The notes: generated by a model from the sequence alone, not told the origin. Positions 50,822-60,576 are shown, counted from the stretch's first letter. The stretch: 64,000 nt of DNA from Ilumatobacter sp. (GCA_018666235.1 JABJAB010000071.1:37552-101551); one strand, 5' to 3'. Numbers and translations: made by a program.

Positions 50822-51901
50822 CTATGGGTTCTCGCTGTCCGAGCAGCTGCGCTGTGTGGTGTCGTCGAGGTCGATGCTGATTGTCTGTGTGGTGTCGCCC
50901 TCGATTGTCGAGCCGGTCACCTCGCCGTCGATCTGCAGGCGCTCGCCAGCGGTGATGGCGGCTGCGGGGTCGGTTGCGGAGAACAGGTTGGCTGAGTCGA
51001 AGGTGACCTGCGCGGTGCCGTCACCGTTGTCGACGATGCCGATGGTGCCGCCCTCGCTGAGGTAGCCAAGGGCCCGGAACGGGGCGTTGGTCGAACACAG
51101 ATCGACGATGCCATGGGTGTAGCCGAACTGCGGCGCTGCCGGATCGCTCAGGCGAACAGTGCCAAGGCTCGCGCACTCGACAGGAGAGATGCCGCTGGGG
51201 TTGGCAGCGACTTCGAAGGAGCCGCCACCTTCAAATGCCAACATCGCGAACCCGTCATCACCCAAGTCGGTGTACTCGCCGGTGTCGATCGGGATGCCTG
51301 CCTCGGAGTACAGACCGAACGCGTTGCCTTCGTCGATCCCCTGTTCGATGACCAGTGGGCCGAAATCGGCGACGGCGACGTAGCTCGTGACCTGGTACCC
51401 GGGAACTGGACTTGTGGTGCAGGCGTGAACAATGTCGTACACAGTTCCAGCGACCAGCGCCGTGCCGGGCGCGGCAGGCGCGGTGCCTGTGGGTGGTGCA
51501 GTGGTGGGCGCGGCCGAGGTCGGAGGGGCCGTCGTCTCAGGAGTCACGGTTGTCTCCGGCGCGATGGTGGTCTCGCTGGCAATCGTGGTCGGCGGAGTCA
51601 CGGTCGTCTCAGGTGCAATCGTGGTCTCGCTGGCAACCGTGGTCTCAGGAGCCACGGTCGTTCCGGGGGCGGTCGTCGTGGTCGTCGACGCGTCAGTCGA
51701 AATCGTGTCGTCATCACCACTCTTGATGATCAGAAAGATCGCGAGGGCGGCAAGCGCTCCGATGCCCAGTGCAATCGCGCCAGGAATGAGCCACGCCGGG
51801 CGTTCTGAGCCTGGGTTCGTGGGTGGCACGGGAGGAACCGGGGGGAGGTTCCCCGTGTTGGCCCAGAGATCCGGCTCGCCGTCGTTCCCGTGGTCGGTCA
51901 T
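50822..51901 (-). CDS. single-pass membrane protein with Thr-rich stalk, function unknown
   Basis: About 359 residues (ATG at 51901). Short Pro-rich cytoplasmic start, one membrane helix (WLIPGAIALGIGALAALAIFLII, about 37-59), a Thr/Ala/Pro stalk (about 70-145) built from ETTVAPETTIAS-type repeats, then an extracytoplasmic domain of about 200 residues. That domain seems to be two related halves, each starting with a VHAC or VDLCS segment and a Gly/Asp turn. The stalk resembles glycosylated spacers of surface proteins. No enzymatic motif is seen. Confidence 0.75.
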   Translation of the reverse strand: MTDHGNDGEPDLWANTGNLPPVPPVPPTNPGSERPAWLIPGAIALGIGALAALAIFLIIKSGDDDTISTDASTTTTTAPGTTVAPETTVASETTIAPETTVTPPTTIASETTIAPETTVTPETTAPPTSAAPTTAPPTGTAPAAPGTALVAGTVYDIVHACTTSPVPGYQVTSYVAVADFGPLVIEQGIDEGNAFGLYSEAGIPIDTGEYTDLGDDGFAMLAFEGGGSFEVAANPSGISPVECASLGTVRLSDPAAPQFGYTHGIVDLCSTNAPFRALGYLSEGGTIGIVDNGDGTAQVTFDSANLFSATDPAAAITAGERLQIDGEVTGSTIEGDTTQTISIDLDDTTQRSCSDSENP

Positions 51902-51962
51902 GCGCAAAGTGTGACACACGGTCTGAAATCGTCGGCGGCACGCCGGACGTCATGGCTGCTTG

Positions 51963-53612
51963 TCAGGATGAGCAGGACAGCATCGAACAACCGACGCGCT
52001 CGCGGGCCCAATCGGGGCGCAGCGTGGCGTACTCGGCACGGCCTGGCTGATCGTCGTACGGATGACGCAACAGGTCGAGGAGTTCGTCGATCATGTCGTA
52101 CGACCCGGCGTCAGCTTTGTCGATTGCCAGCTGAGCGAGGTAGTTGCGCAGGACGTACTTCGGGTTGACGGCGTGCATCGCGGCGCGGCGTTCGTCTGGA
52201 GATTGGTTGGCCGTTGCGCTGATCGTGACGTAGCGACGGAACCAGTCGGCCGTTCGTGCCAGGACCTCGCCGCTGAGGTCAGTGACCGTGTAGTAGGCGC
52301 CGTGCAGCGGCTGCATGAGCTCGCCGTCGGTGACCGCAGTATCGATTTCTGTGACGTCGATGTCGCCGAGCGTGCGGAAGAAGATGGTCATGTCGGTCTC
52401 GACGAGCGGCAAGATCTCGAGGAGTTCGTTCGCGAGCTCGCGGCGTGCGTCGACGTCGAGCGCTCCGTCCGTGAGTCCGAGTTTTGCGGCCAGTGCGGTG
52501 TCCCAGGCGTTGCTGAAACAGGCGGGATAGTCGTCGACCACGGATTGGAGCGGGGCAACGTCGTCGACGAGCGACGAGAGCGCGCCGCCGAGTCGGCTGA
52601 GATTCCACTGCCCAATATTGGGTTGGTTGCCGTAGCGGTAGCGCTTGCCGCCGGCGTCGGTGGTGTTTGGTGTCCAGCCGGGGTCGAAGTCTTCGAGCCA
52701 GCCGTAGGGGCCGTAGTCGATGGTGAGCCCGAGGATCGAGAGATTGTCGGTATTCATCACGCCGTGCACGAAGCCGACGCGCATCCAGTCGACCATCAGA
52801 TCCGCCGTGCGCTCCATGATCTCGCGGAACCATGCCGTGATCACTTCGTCGGTGACGGGTTCCATCCCGGCGGTCCCATTCGTAGGCCCGTCGGCGGCTT
52901 CACCCGCCAGGAGGTGGGGGAAGTGGCGGTGGACCGTGTGCTCGACCAACTGGCGGAGGAGGTCGACCTCGCCGCGGGAGGCCGGCAGCTCGAAGTGTCC
53001 GAATCGGACAAAGCTGGGTGCGACGCGGCAGACAACGGCTCCGTGTTCCGGTGCAGGATGTCCGTCGTAGAGCATGTCGCGCACGACTTCGTCGCCAGTG
53101 AGTGTGAGGCTGAGTGCCCGCGTCGTCGGAACGCCGAGGTGGTGCATTGCCTCGCTGCACAGGAACTCGCGAATCGAACTGCGCAGCACGGCGCGGCCGT
53201 CGGCGCCACGCGAGTACGGCGTGGGTCCGGCGCCCTTCAGTTGGAGGACCTGGTGGCTGCCGCTGGGTGTGGTGACCTCGCCGAGCGCGATGGCTCGTCC
53301 ATCGCCGAGCTGTCCGGCCCAGTTGCCGAACTGGTGCCCGCCGTAGGTCATGGCGAATGGCGTCATGTCGGCAGGTACCTCGTTGCCGGAGAACACGCGC
53401 GCGAACTGCTCGCTGCGCACGACGCTCTCGCTGATGCCGAGTTCGGTGGCAACTTCAGGGGAGTGTGCGATGAGCGTTGGATCCGCTGTCGGCGTTGGAG
53501 TCACCCGAGACCACGCAGCGTCGTTCACCTGGCGACGCACATTGCGCTCGTCAGGGTCGCCAGGCAGGTCGTCGAGGTACCAGTGATCGGTGGTGAACTC
53601 GAGTCCGGTCAT
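51963..53612 (-). CDS. selO: protein adenylyltransferase SelO
   Basis: 549 residues, pseudokinase-fold AMP transferase. MTYGGHQFGNWAGQLGDGRAIALGEV, QLKGAGPTPYSRGADGRAVLRSSIREFL, HGVMNTDNLSILGLTIDYGPYGWLED and NQPNIGQWNLSRL are the main family blocks; the last four include the AMP-transfer catalytic and metal residues. The C-terminus is SMLSCSS, with Cys where selenoprotein O of animals has selenocysteine. In E. coli and eukaryotes SelO AMPylates proteins involved in redox balance. Confidence 0.95.
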   Translation of the reverse strand: MTGLEFTTDHWYLDDLPGDPDERNVRRQVNDAAWSRVTPTPTADPTLIAHSPEVATELGISESVVRSEQFARVFSGNEVPADMTPFAMTYGGHQFGNWAGQLGDGRAIALGEVTTPSGSHQVLQLKGAGPTPYSRGADGRAVLRSSIREFLCSEAMHHLGVPTTRALSLTLTGDEVVRDMLYDGHPAPEHGAVVCRVAPSFVRFGHFELPASRGEVDLLRQLVEHTVHRHFPHLLAGEAADGPTNGTAGMEPVTDEVITAWFREIMERTADLMVDWMRVGFVHGVMNTDNLSILGLTIDYGPYGWLEDFDPGWTPNTTDAGGKRYRYGNQPNIGQWNLSRLGGALSSLVDDVAPLQSVVDDYPACFSNAWDTALAAKLGLTDGALDVDARRELANELLEILPLVETDMTIFFRTLGDIDVTEIDTAVTDGELMQPLHGAYYTVTDLSGEVLARTADWFRRYVTISATANQSPDERRAAMHAVNPKYVLRNYLAQLAIDKADAGSYDMIDELLDLLRHPYDDQPGRAEYATLRPDWARERVGCSMLSCSS

Positions 53613-53681
53613 CGGGTCAGTCTCGCAGGGTGCGCAACGACCGCCACCCGATGCGCGGCATCGTTCTACTGGACAACGGCG

Positions 53682-54374
53682 TCATCCCAGCGGCGATGTC
53701 AGCCGGGCGGTCACTGCTGCACGGACTTGTGCGTCGAAGCTGTTGACGTGGGCTTCGACAAGCTCAGCGACCTGCTCGGCATCGCCGCTGCGCAGGGCGT
53801 CGTGGATCTCGGCGTGTTCGTCGACAGCGTGGGCCATGTCGTGGACGTCGGCGAGGTACATGTGCCAGAGCCGATCGCTCTGTGCATACAAGACATCGAG
53901 GTTGGCGGTGAGGAAGCGATTGCCCGATGCGCGCCAGATGATCTCGTGGCAACGTCGGTCGAGTTGGAGGAGCTCGGCGGGTGCCTTGCCGGGTTGCCGT
54001 GTTTCGGCGAGTACGTCAGCCATCTCGGCCCAGTCGGCTGCGGTGCCGCGTTTGGTGGCGAGTCGGGCTGCGTAGGGCTCCATGACGGCGCGAGTCTCGT
54101 AGAGCATCGAGAGTTCGTCGACGTCGATCGCACTGACGAACATGCCGCGCCGCGGAATCACGGTGACGAAGTGGTCGCGAGCGAGTCGTTGGAGTGCCTC
54201 GCGAATCGGCGTTCGGCTCATTTCGAGCACGACTTGCAGGTCCGCTTCACGAACGACGTCGCCGGGTGCGAGTTCGAGGCGGATGATCATCCGGCGGATC
54301 TCGTCGTACGCGCGCTCGGCGAGCGACAGCGGTGGCGGTTCCTCAGTCGACAGAGCAGTTGACACGGCCCTCAT
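53682..54374 (-). CDS. GntR/FadR-family transcriptional regulator
   Basis: 230 residues. N-terminal winged helix: AERAYDEIRRMIIRLELAPGDVVREADLQVVLEMSRTPIREALQRLARDHFVTVIPRRG (about 20-78), followed by an FCD-type ligand-binding domain with the helix-borne His/Asp residues (LDRRCHEIIWRASGN, EHAEIHDALRSGD). The long open frame to 55928 on this strand is a shadow of the dehydrogenase. Divergent from the dehydrogenase and etf genes and five bases from a strong palindrome, so it very likely controls them in response to their substrate. Confidence 0.9.
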   Translation of the reverse strand: MRAVSTALSTEEPPPLSLAERAYDEIRRMIIRLELAPGDVVREADLQVVLEMSRTPIREALQRLARDHFVTVIPRRGMFVSAIDVDELSMLYETRAVMEPYAARLATKRGTAADWAEMADVLAETRQPGKAPAELLQLDRRCHEIIWRASGNRFLTANLDVLYAQSDRLWHMYLADVHDMAHAVDEHAEIHDALRSGDAEQVAELVEAHVNSFDAQVRAAVTARLTSPLG

Positions 54375-54378
54375 ACTC

Positions 54379-54394
54379 TGTTGATATATCACCA
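54379..54394. promoter_or_regulatory. palindromic operator candidate for the GntR regulator
   Basis: TGTTGATATATCACCA: the central ten bases TGATATATCA form a perfect palindrome and 14 of 16 bases pair overall. It lies five bases upstream of the gntR start and 62 bases before the dehydrogenase start. The AT-rich core is also a possible -10 for either gene. Size and symmetry suit a GntR dimer. Confidence 0.55.
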
Positions 54395-54455
54395 CTGTCA
54401 AGAGACGACTTGGTGCCAGGCACCAACTCGTCCTCCGCCTTGGAAAGAGCATGTC

Positions 54456-56993
54456 ATGAGCGAACAAGTTGTCCCCACCACCGCCAAGGTCGTCGTCATC
54501 GGCGCCGGCATCGTCGGCAACTGCTTGGTCGGCCACCTGGCTCGACTCGGCTGGACCGACATGGTGCTCCTCGACAAGGGCCCGCTGCCAAACCCGGGTG
54601 GTTCGACAGGGCACGCGTCGAACTTCATCTTCCCGGTCGATCACAACAAGGAGATGGCGCTGCTCGGTGTGCAGAGCGCCAACCAGTACCGCGATGTCGA
54701 GCGCAGCGTCGACTCGGGTGGCATCGAGGTCGCCCGGACGCAAGAGCGGATGGACGAGTTTGATCGTCGTATGACGTCTGCGAAAGCATGGGGCGTCGAC
54801 GCCGAGTTGCTGACGCCAGCACAGGTCAAAGAGCTCGTCCCGTTCATCAACGACGATGTGATCCTCGGCGGCTTCCACTGCCCGACAGTCAGTGTCGTCG
54901 ACTCGCTCGACACCGGCACCCTGTTCCGCAACGAGGCCATCGACAAGACTGGGCTCAAGGTGTTCGCCAACACTGAAGTGCTTGACGTCGAGACTGAGGA
55001 TGAGCCCGGCACCGGTCTCCAGAAGGTCACGGCCGTCGTCACCGACAAGGGTCGGATCGAGGCTGAATACGTCGTTGTTGCGTGCGGTGTCTGGTCGAAC
55101 CGGATCGCGAACATGGCCGGCGCAACGATCCCGCTCGTGCCCGCCGTGCACCAGATGGCCGACGTCGGCCCGATGGACGTGCTTGCCGAAACACAAAGCG
55201 AGATCAGTTACCCGATCGTTCGCGACATGGACACATTCTGTTACGAACGGCAGTCTTCGGGCTCGATGGAAGTGGGCTCGTATGCCCACCGTCCGATCCT
55301 GCACCACCCCGACGACATCCCCTCGAACGAGGAAGCGGCGCTGAGCCCGACCGAGATGCCGTTCACGCCCGACGACTTCGACCAGCAGATGGAAGAAGCG
55401 ATCGAGTTGATGGACATGCTCGGCGATGCCGAAATTAAGTACGCGATCAACGGTCTGCTCTCGCTCACGCCTGACGCGATGCCGTGCCTCGGCGAGACCA
55501 CCGAAGTCCGCAACCTGTGGTCGGCCGCCGCCGTTTGGGTGAAGGAAGGCCCAGGCATGGCGCAGGTTGTCGCCGAGTGGATGACCTACGGCTACCCCCG
55601 AGTGATCGATGCGCACGGCGCGGACATCGCACGGTTCTACGACCACGAGCGCAACGAGGATCACATCTGGTCGCGGGCCGAAGAACACTTCAACAAGACC
55701 TACGGCATCGTGCACCCCGCCGAGCAATGGGAGAACCGTCGAAACCTCCAGGTCAGCCCACTGTTCTCGCGCCAAGAAGCGCTCGACGCGTTCTTCTTCC
55801 AGGCGCGTTCCTGGGAGCGCCCACAGTGGTACGGCAGCAATGCCGACCTCGCCGAGCGCTACGGCGTCGAAGAGCGCGAAGTCGAGTGGGACAATCGCTG
55901 GTGGAGCCCGATCACCGTCGGCGAGCACCTCAACATGCGTGAGAACTGCGGCGTTGTCGACCTGTCAGCGTTTCAGATCTTCGAGCTGTCCGGACCCGGC
56001 GCCGTCGAGTTCGCCGACTACCTCTCGGTCAACAAGATCTCAGCTCCCGGTCGCTCGACCTACACGCCGTGGCTCACGCCTGACGGTGGCTTCCACTCCG
56101 ACCTCACGATGCACCGCATCAGCGAGGACGTCGTCAACGTCGTGACCGGCGTCTTCGACGGTGGCCGCGACCTCGCCTGGATCAAGAAGTACATGCCGAA
56201 GGACGGCTCGGTCACGGTGACTGACCGCACGCTCGAAACTTCGACCCTCGGGGTCTGGGGCCCGAATGCTCCTGCCGTCGTCGCCAAGCTGACCGATGCC
56301 GACCTGTCGTTCGACGGCTCGCCGTACGGCTCGCTCCGAAATGTGCAACTGCGTGTCGGCGACGGCGAGATCGACGCGACACTGTTCCGCATTTCGTATG
56401 TCGGCGACTCTGGCTGGGAGATCTACGTGGCGTGGGACGATGCCCCGAAGCTGTGGGATGCGCTGATGGAAGCAGGAGCCGACCTCGGCATCCGCGCCAC
56501 CGGCGGCGGCGTGTACGGCACGTCGGGTCGCATCGAGAAGGGCTACCGCTTGCAAGGCGCCGAGCTCGAGAGCGAGTACAACCCGCTCGAAGCCGGCCTC
56601 GCCCGTCCAAAGGTGAAGTCGGCAGACTTCATCGGCAAGGACGCCTACCTCGCCGCCCGCGAGGCGGGCGACCCCGAAGTCCTGATGGTGACGATGACCG
56701 TCGACGACCAGACCGACGCGCAGGGCCGCATCCGTTGGATGCAAGGCGGTAACGAGCCGATCTGCGACCTGGACGGCAACACGCTCATGGACTCCCACCA
56801 GCGTGTGTCCCGGGTGACCACGGCGGGCTACGGCCCCTCGGTCGAGAAAATGGTGCTGATGGGCTACGTCCCGCGCGAGATGGCCGTGCCCGGCACGAAG
56901 CTGCAGACGATGTACATGAACGAGTTCTTCCCGGTCACCGTCGTGGGTACCGACGGCCCGTTCGACCCGACTGATTCACGCCTCAAGGGCTGA
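54456..56993 (+). CDS. sarcosine/dimethylglycine dehydrogenase-like FAD and GcvT-domain protein
   Basis: 845 residues. N-terminal DAO-type FAD domain with VVVIGAGIVGN (residues 12-22) and GSTGHAS, where His53 is at the position of the covalent flavin His in dimethylglycine/sarcosine dehydrogenases. From about residue 440 an aminomethyltransferase (GcvT-like) domain follows: NMRENCGVVDLSAFQIFELSGPGA, YVGDSGWEIYV, GGGVYGTSGRIEKGYR and FIGKDAYLAA. Such enzymes demethylate N-methylated glycines, passing electrons to ETF and the methyl carbon to THF. Exact substrate unknown. ATG with GAAAGAG upstream; the adjacent etfBA supports electron transfer. Confidence 0.9.
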   Translation: MSEQVVPTTAKVVVIGAGIVGNCLVGHLARLGWTDMVLLDKGPLPNPGGSTGHASNFIFPVDHNKEMALLGVQSANQYRDVERSVDSGGIEVARTQERMDEFDRRMTSAKAWGVDAELLTPAQVKELVPFINDDVILGGFHCPTVSVVDSLDTGTLFRNEAIDKTGLKVFANTEVLDVETEDEPGTGLQKVTAVVTDKGRIEAEYVVVACGVWSNRIANMAGATIPLVPAVHQMADVGPMDVLAETQSEISYPIVRDMDTFCYERQSSGSMEVGSYAHRPILHHPDDIPSNEEAALSPTEMPFTPDDFDQQMEEAIELMDMLGDAEIKYAINGLLSLTPDAMPCLGETTEVRNLWSAAAVWVKEGPGMAQVVAEWMTYGYPRVIDAHGADIARFYDHERNEDHIWSRAEEHFNKTYGIVHPAEQWENRRNLQVSPLFSRQEALDAFFFQARSWERPQWYGSNADLAERYGVEEREVEWDNRWWSPITVGEHLNMRENCGVVDLSAFQIFELSGPGAVEFADYLSVNKISAPGRSTYTPWLTPDGGFHSDLTMHRISEDVVNVVTGVFDGGRDLAWIKKYMPKDGSVTVTDRTLETSTLGVWGPNAPAVVAKLTDADLSFDGSPYGSLRNVQLRVGDGEIDATLFRISYVGDSGWEIYVAWDDAPKLWDALMEAGADLGIRATGGGVYGTSGRIEKGYRLQGAELESEYNPLEAGLARPKVKSADFIGKDAYLAAREAGDPEVLMVTMTVDDQTDAQGRIRWMQGGNEPICDLDGNTLMDSHQRVSRVTTAGYGPSVEKMVLMGYVPREMAVPGTKLQTMYMNEFFPVTVVGTDGPFDPTDSRLKG

Positions 56994-56994
56994 C

Positions 56995-57768
56995 ATGAGG
57001 GTTCTTGTCTGTGTGAAGCGGGTGCCGGCGCCCGGCGCAAAGATCAACATCACCGACGATGGCCAGGCTGTCGACGCGACCAACCTCGGTCACACGATGA
57101 GTCCGCACGAAGAATGCGCTCTCGAGTTGGCAGTGCAATTGGTTGAGGCACACGGCGGTGAATCGCACGTCCTGACGCTCGGCGTTGCCGAGGCCGATGA
57201 ACAGTGTCGGTGGGCGGCATCGATCGGTATCACCAAGGCGACGCTCGTCGACGTTGGAACGATGGGCTGGGATCCGCAACGGACGGCGACGGCGCTCATC
57301 GAGGCGATTCGTTCGATCGAGGAAGCCGATGGCACCTTCGACGTGATCATCTTTGGTAATGAGTCAGCGGACACCGGCGGGTTTCAGGTGGGCATCCGCA
57401 CGGCGCGGGCGCTCGATCGACCGATGGTCAACGCGATCAAGGGCGTGTCGATCTCTGAGGACGGCACGGTCCTCGAAGCCCAACGCGAGATCGATTCGGG
57501 CATGGAGGTGTATCACCTGCCCCTGCCCTGTGCGATTGGCGTGAAGGAAGGCATCACGTGGCCCCGCTATCCGACGATGCGTGGACGACTTGCTTCCAAG
57601 AAGCTTGCCGTCGACGTGACCGGTTCCGAGGCGGCGCCTGGGGGGCAGACGATGGTTCGACTCAACCGGCCCGAAGAGCAGGTCTCCGAGACAATCATCC
57701 TCGGCGAGGGTGCAGCCGCTGCCCCTGCTGTTGTTGAATTGCTGAAGGAACTGGGGTTGTGGTCATGA
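56995..57768 (+). CDS. etfB: electron transfer flavoprotein subunit beta
   Basis: 257 residues. MRVLVCVKRVPAPGAKINI is the usual EtfB start. ADTGGFQVGIRTARALDRPMVNAI corresponds to the AMP-binding/partner region, and the C-terminal PRYPTMRGRLASKKL includes the loop that docks dehydrogenases. One base separates the previous stop from its ATG; ATGA overlap with etfA. Receives electrons from the dehydrogenase upstream and would pass them, via an ETF-quinone oxidoreductase encoded elsewhere, to quinone. Confidence 0.94.
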   Translation: MRVLVCVKRVPAPGAKINITDDGQAVDATNLGHTMSPHEECALELAVQLVEAHGGESHVLTLGVAEADEQCRWAASIGITKATLVDVGTMGWDPQRTATALIEAIRSIEEADGTFDVIIFGNESADTGGFQVGIRTARALDRPMVNAIKGVSISEDGTVLEAQREIDSGMEVYHLPLPCAIGVKEGITWPRYPTMRGRLASKKLAVDVTGSEAAPGGQTMVRLNRPEEQVSETIILGEGAAAAPAVVELLKELGLWS

Positions 57769-58712
57769 GTGTGCTCGTTGTCGTCGAACATGACCGAGGT
57801 GCGATGGCTGATGCGTCGCTCGAAGCGTTTGCGTTCGCCCGCTCGATCGCTGATCAGCTGGGTGAGCACGTCGAAGCGCTGTTGATCGGGGCTACCGCGG
57901 CGGACCTTGCTGACGTGTGCGCGGCGCACGGCGCGACCGCATGTCATCTCGTTCCCGCTGCGGACGACTACGGCCCAGAGTTGTACGGCGCTGTCGTTTT
58001 GGCTGCTGCCGGTCAGTTGTCTCCGAGCGGAATTGTGGCGTGCGGCACGGACCGTGGCAACGAGGTGCTGGCACATGCGGCGGCAGAGTTGGGTATGCCG
58101 TTCGTGGCGAATTGCCTTGAGGTGAAAACCGCCGACGAGTGGGAGATGACTCGTGTGCAGTGGGGTGGTTCGCTGAACGAGGAGGCTCGCCTGGCGTCGT
58201 CGATGCCGATGGTCTCGGTCGCACCCCATGCTGTTGAGGCAGACGAGGTGTCGCCTGGCGCGACTGCGACGGTGTCCGAGTTGTCGGTCGAGGTGCCTGA
58301 GTGGGTGCGCCGATCGGTGATTCAGGATCGCGTGGTGCTGTCCGAGGGACTGTCGTTGGCGACGGCGCCGATCGTGATCGGCGGCGGCCGGGGTGTTGGC
58401 TCGGCGGAAGGTTTCGATGTGCTCGAAGCGCTCGCTGCCAAGCTCGGCGGTGTTGTCGGCTGCAGCCGCGCCGTCACCAACAACGGGTGGCGGCCGCACA
58501 GCGACCAAGTCGGCCAGACCGGCACACGCATTGCGCCACAGTTGTACATCGCGTGCGGGATCAGCGGTGCGATCCAGCACTGGGTCGGTGCGAAGGCAGC
58601 GAAGAAGATCCTTGCGATCAACACCGACCCCGCCGCCAACATGGTGGTCAAGGCCGACTATGCGGTGATCGGCGACCTCTTCGAAGTGCTGCCCGCCATC
58701 GAACAGAGCTGA
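57765..58712 (+). CDS. etfA: electron transfer flavoprotein subunit alpha
   Basis: 315 residues. The N-terminal half is the Rossmann-like partner domain. The C-terminal FAD domain has GGGRGVGSAEGFDVLEALAAKLGGVVGCSRAVTNNGW, QVGQTGTRIAPQLYIACGISGAIQH and INTDPAANMVVKADYAVIGDLFEVLP, all close to the family consensus. ATG at 57765 overlaps the etfB stop. The dedicated pair beside one oxidoreductase suggests an ETF used for this pathway, distinct from a general fatty-acid-oxidation ETF. Confidence 0.95.
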   Translation: MSVLVVVEHDRGAMADASLEAFAFARSIADQLGEHVEALLIGATAADLADVCAAHGATACHLVPAADDYGPELYGAVVLAAAGQLSPSGIVACGTDRGNEVLAHAAAELGMPFVANCLEVKTADEWEMTRVQWGGSLNEEARLASSMPMVSVAPHAVEADEVSPGATATVSELSVEVPEWVRRSVIQDRVVLSEGLSLATAPIVIGGGRGVGSAEGFDVLEALAAKLGGVVGCSRAVTNNGWRPHSDQVGQTGTRIAPQLYIACGISGAIQHWVGAKAAKKILAINTDPAANMVVKADYAVIGDLFEVLPAIEQS

Positions 58713-58837
58713 GAGGCGACGCCCGCGAGGTCGTTGTGGGGGCAGCGCCGGTCGCCATCAACGGCCTGCTTGAAGCCAGCAAGGCGCCGGTCTGACAGGC
58801 TGGGGGGGGATCGAACGTCAGCCAGAGGGAGCGGATC

Positions 58838-60571
58838 GTGAACGAACCAGCAGCACCAGCAGACACGCCGCGAGGGTTGGCTCGCTTCCTTCCGATTCTT
58901 GACTGGGGCCGGAACTACGACCGCTCATGGCTGCGCGGCGACCTCGTTGCCGGCCTGGCGGTGGCTGCGCTCGTTGTGCCCAAGTCGCTCGGGTACGCCG
59001 GGATCGCCGGGGTGCCGATCCAGCACGGCTTGTACGCAGCAGCCGCGGGCACGATTCTGTACGCGCTCTTCGGCACGGCGAGGCAGATCTCGACCGGTCC
59101 GAGTTCTGCGTTGGCAGCCGTGGCTGGAAGCGCCGTCGTGCTGGCGTCCGTGTCGGGCGACGAAGCTGTCGAATTGGTGAGCGCGATCACCCTCGTCACC
59201 GGGTTGTTGTTTCTGCTGCTCGCCATCTTCAAGATGGGCTGGATCTCACTGCTGCTGTCGAAAGCCGTGATCACCGGGTTTCTCTTCGGCGCGGCGATTG
59301 AGGTGGTGATCGGTGAGCTCCCGAAGATCACCGGGACGTCCATCGACGGCGCGAATGCCTGGCGGAAGTTCGGCAACTGGATCGTCGGGCTCGATGACCT
59401 CCACGGCAGCACCGTGCTCGTCGGCGTCATCTCGCTCGTCGTGATCGTCGGCATCCGATTCTCACCGATCAAGATCCCTGGCGCGCTGGTCCTCGTCGCC
59501 GGTGGGTTGGTTGCCTCGGTTGCGCTTGACTTCGAGGATCGCGACATTGCACTCGTGGGTGAGGTTCCCCGCGGCTTCGTCGCCCCGAAGCTTCCCAGCG
59601 TGGACTTCGTGATCGCGAACATCTCGACGATCGGACCGGCCGCGCTGGGTCTCCTCCTGATCGGGTTCTCTCAGACCGCCGGCGACGCCAGGTCCTTCGC
59701 GTCGAAGCACGGATACCGGATCGACATCAATCAGGAGTCGGTGGCACAAAGCATGGCCAACATCGGATCGGGTGTACTGCAGGGCGTTCCTGTGTCGACG
59801 AGCCTGTCGGCGAGTTCGCTCAACGATGAGTCCGGTGCCAAGACACCGCTGGCGTCGCTGACGACCGGCGTGCTGATCGTGCTCACGCTGCTGGTCCTCG
59901 CTCCACTCTTCTCCGAGCTGCCCACGCCGGTGCTTGCCGCGCTGATCATCGATGCGGTCGTGTTCGGGATGATGGATGTGAAAGAGATGAAGCGGCTCCG
60001 ACGTGTGGCGCGGGTCGACTTCTGGATCGCTGTCGCCGCCATCGCTGCGGTGTTGACCGCCGGTGTGCTCGCTGGAGTGATCATTGGTGTGCTGCTCTCG
60101 CTGGGGTGGCTGGTCTACATCAACGCCACCCCGGAGATCCCGGTGCTCGGTCGGCAGGCAGGAACCCAGGTGTTCCGCAGTCTGGAGCGCTACCCGGACG
60201 GGGAGACGTACCCGGGCCTCCTGATTGTGCGTTTTGACGCAGGTCTGTTCTTCGCCAGTGCCGATGCGCTCGAGGACCGGCTCCGCGAGCTCGCACAAAC
60301 TCCAGGCCCACGCCATCACACCGTGGTGCTGTCGTTCGAGGGGGTCGACTTCATCGACTCGCAAGGCTCGGCGAAGCTGGCCGAGATCACCGACCTGGTC
60401 AACACCTATGGCGCAGAATTGCGACTTGCCCGTGTCAAGCCGCAAGTCCTCAGTCTGTTGAGTCGCGATGGGGTGTTGGACGAACTCGGCGAGGACTGTG
60501 TCTTCGGCAACCTGTTCGAGGCAGTCCGCGACAAGATCGAAGACCAATCCTCGCCGTCGTCACCAACCTGA
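58838..60571 (+). CDS. SulP-family anion transporter with STAS domain
   Basis: 577 residues from a GTG with GAGGGAG upstream. About eleven helices: VPKSLGYAGIAGVPIQHGLYAAAAGTILYALFGTARQISTGPSSALAAVAG is the SulP signature. Further marks: VITGFLFGAAIEVVIGELPK and MANIGSGVLQGVPVSTSLSASSLNDESGAKTPLASL. The C-terminal STAS domain (about 445-560) includes VVLSFEGVDFIDSQGSAKLAEI, where Ser is at the phosphorylatable position in anti-sigma antagonist homologues. Imports sulphate or another anion such as bicarbonate. Confidence 0.92.
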   Translation: MNEPAAPADTPRGLARFLPILDWGRNYDRSWLRGDLVAGLAVAALVVPKSLGYAGIAGVPIQHGLYAAAAGTILYALFGTARQISTGPSSALAAVAGSAVVLASVSGDEAVELVSAITLVTGLLFLLLAIFKMGWISLLLSKAVITGFLFGAAIEVVIGELPKITGTSIDGANAWRKFGNWIVGLDDLHGSTVLVGVISLVVIVGIRFSPIKIPGALVLVAGGLVASVALDFEDRDIALVGEVPRGFVAPKLPSVDFVIANISTIGPAALGLLLIGFSQTAGDARSFASKHGYRIDINQESVAQSMANIGSGVLQGVPVSTSLSASSLNDESGAKTPLASLTTGVLIVLTLLVLAPLFSELPTPVLAALIIDAVVFGMMDVKEMKRLRRVARVDFWIAVAAIAAVLTAGVLAGVIIGVLLSLGWLVYINATPEIPVLGRQAGTQVFRSLERYPDGETYPGLLIVRFDAGLFFASADALEDRLRELAQTPGPRHHTVVLSFEGVDFIDSQGSAKLAEITDLVNTYGAELRLARVKPQVLSLLSRDGVLDELGEDCVFGNLFEAVRDKIEDQSSPSSPT

Positions 60572-60576
60572 CCGGC

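Noticed and set aside
52062..54362. 766-codon open frame on the plus strand
   Set aside because: It is antisense to selO and gntR, both of which have clear motifs; the translation is Val/Glu/Gly-rich with no recognisable fold.
54375..55928. Extension of the GntR frame to a 748-residue protein
   Set aside because: The added part is antisense to the dehydrogenase; a normal GntR start is found at 54374.
58713..58837. Continuation of a gene after etfA
   Set aside because: The readable frame there continues a shadow of etfA, and no start or domain is seen.
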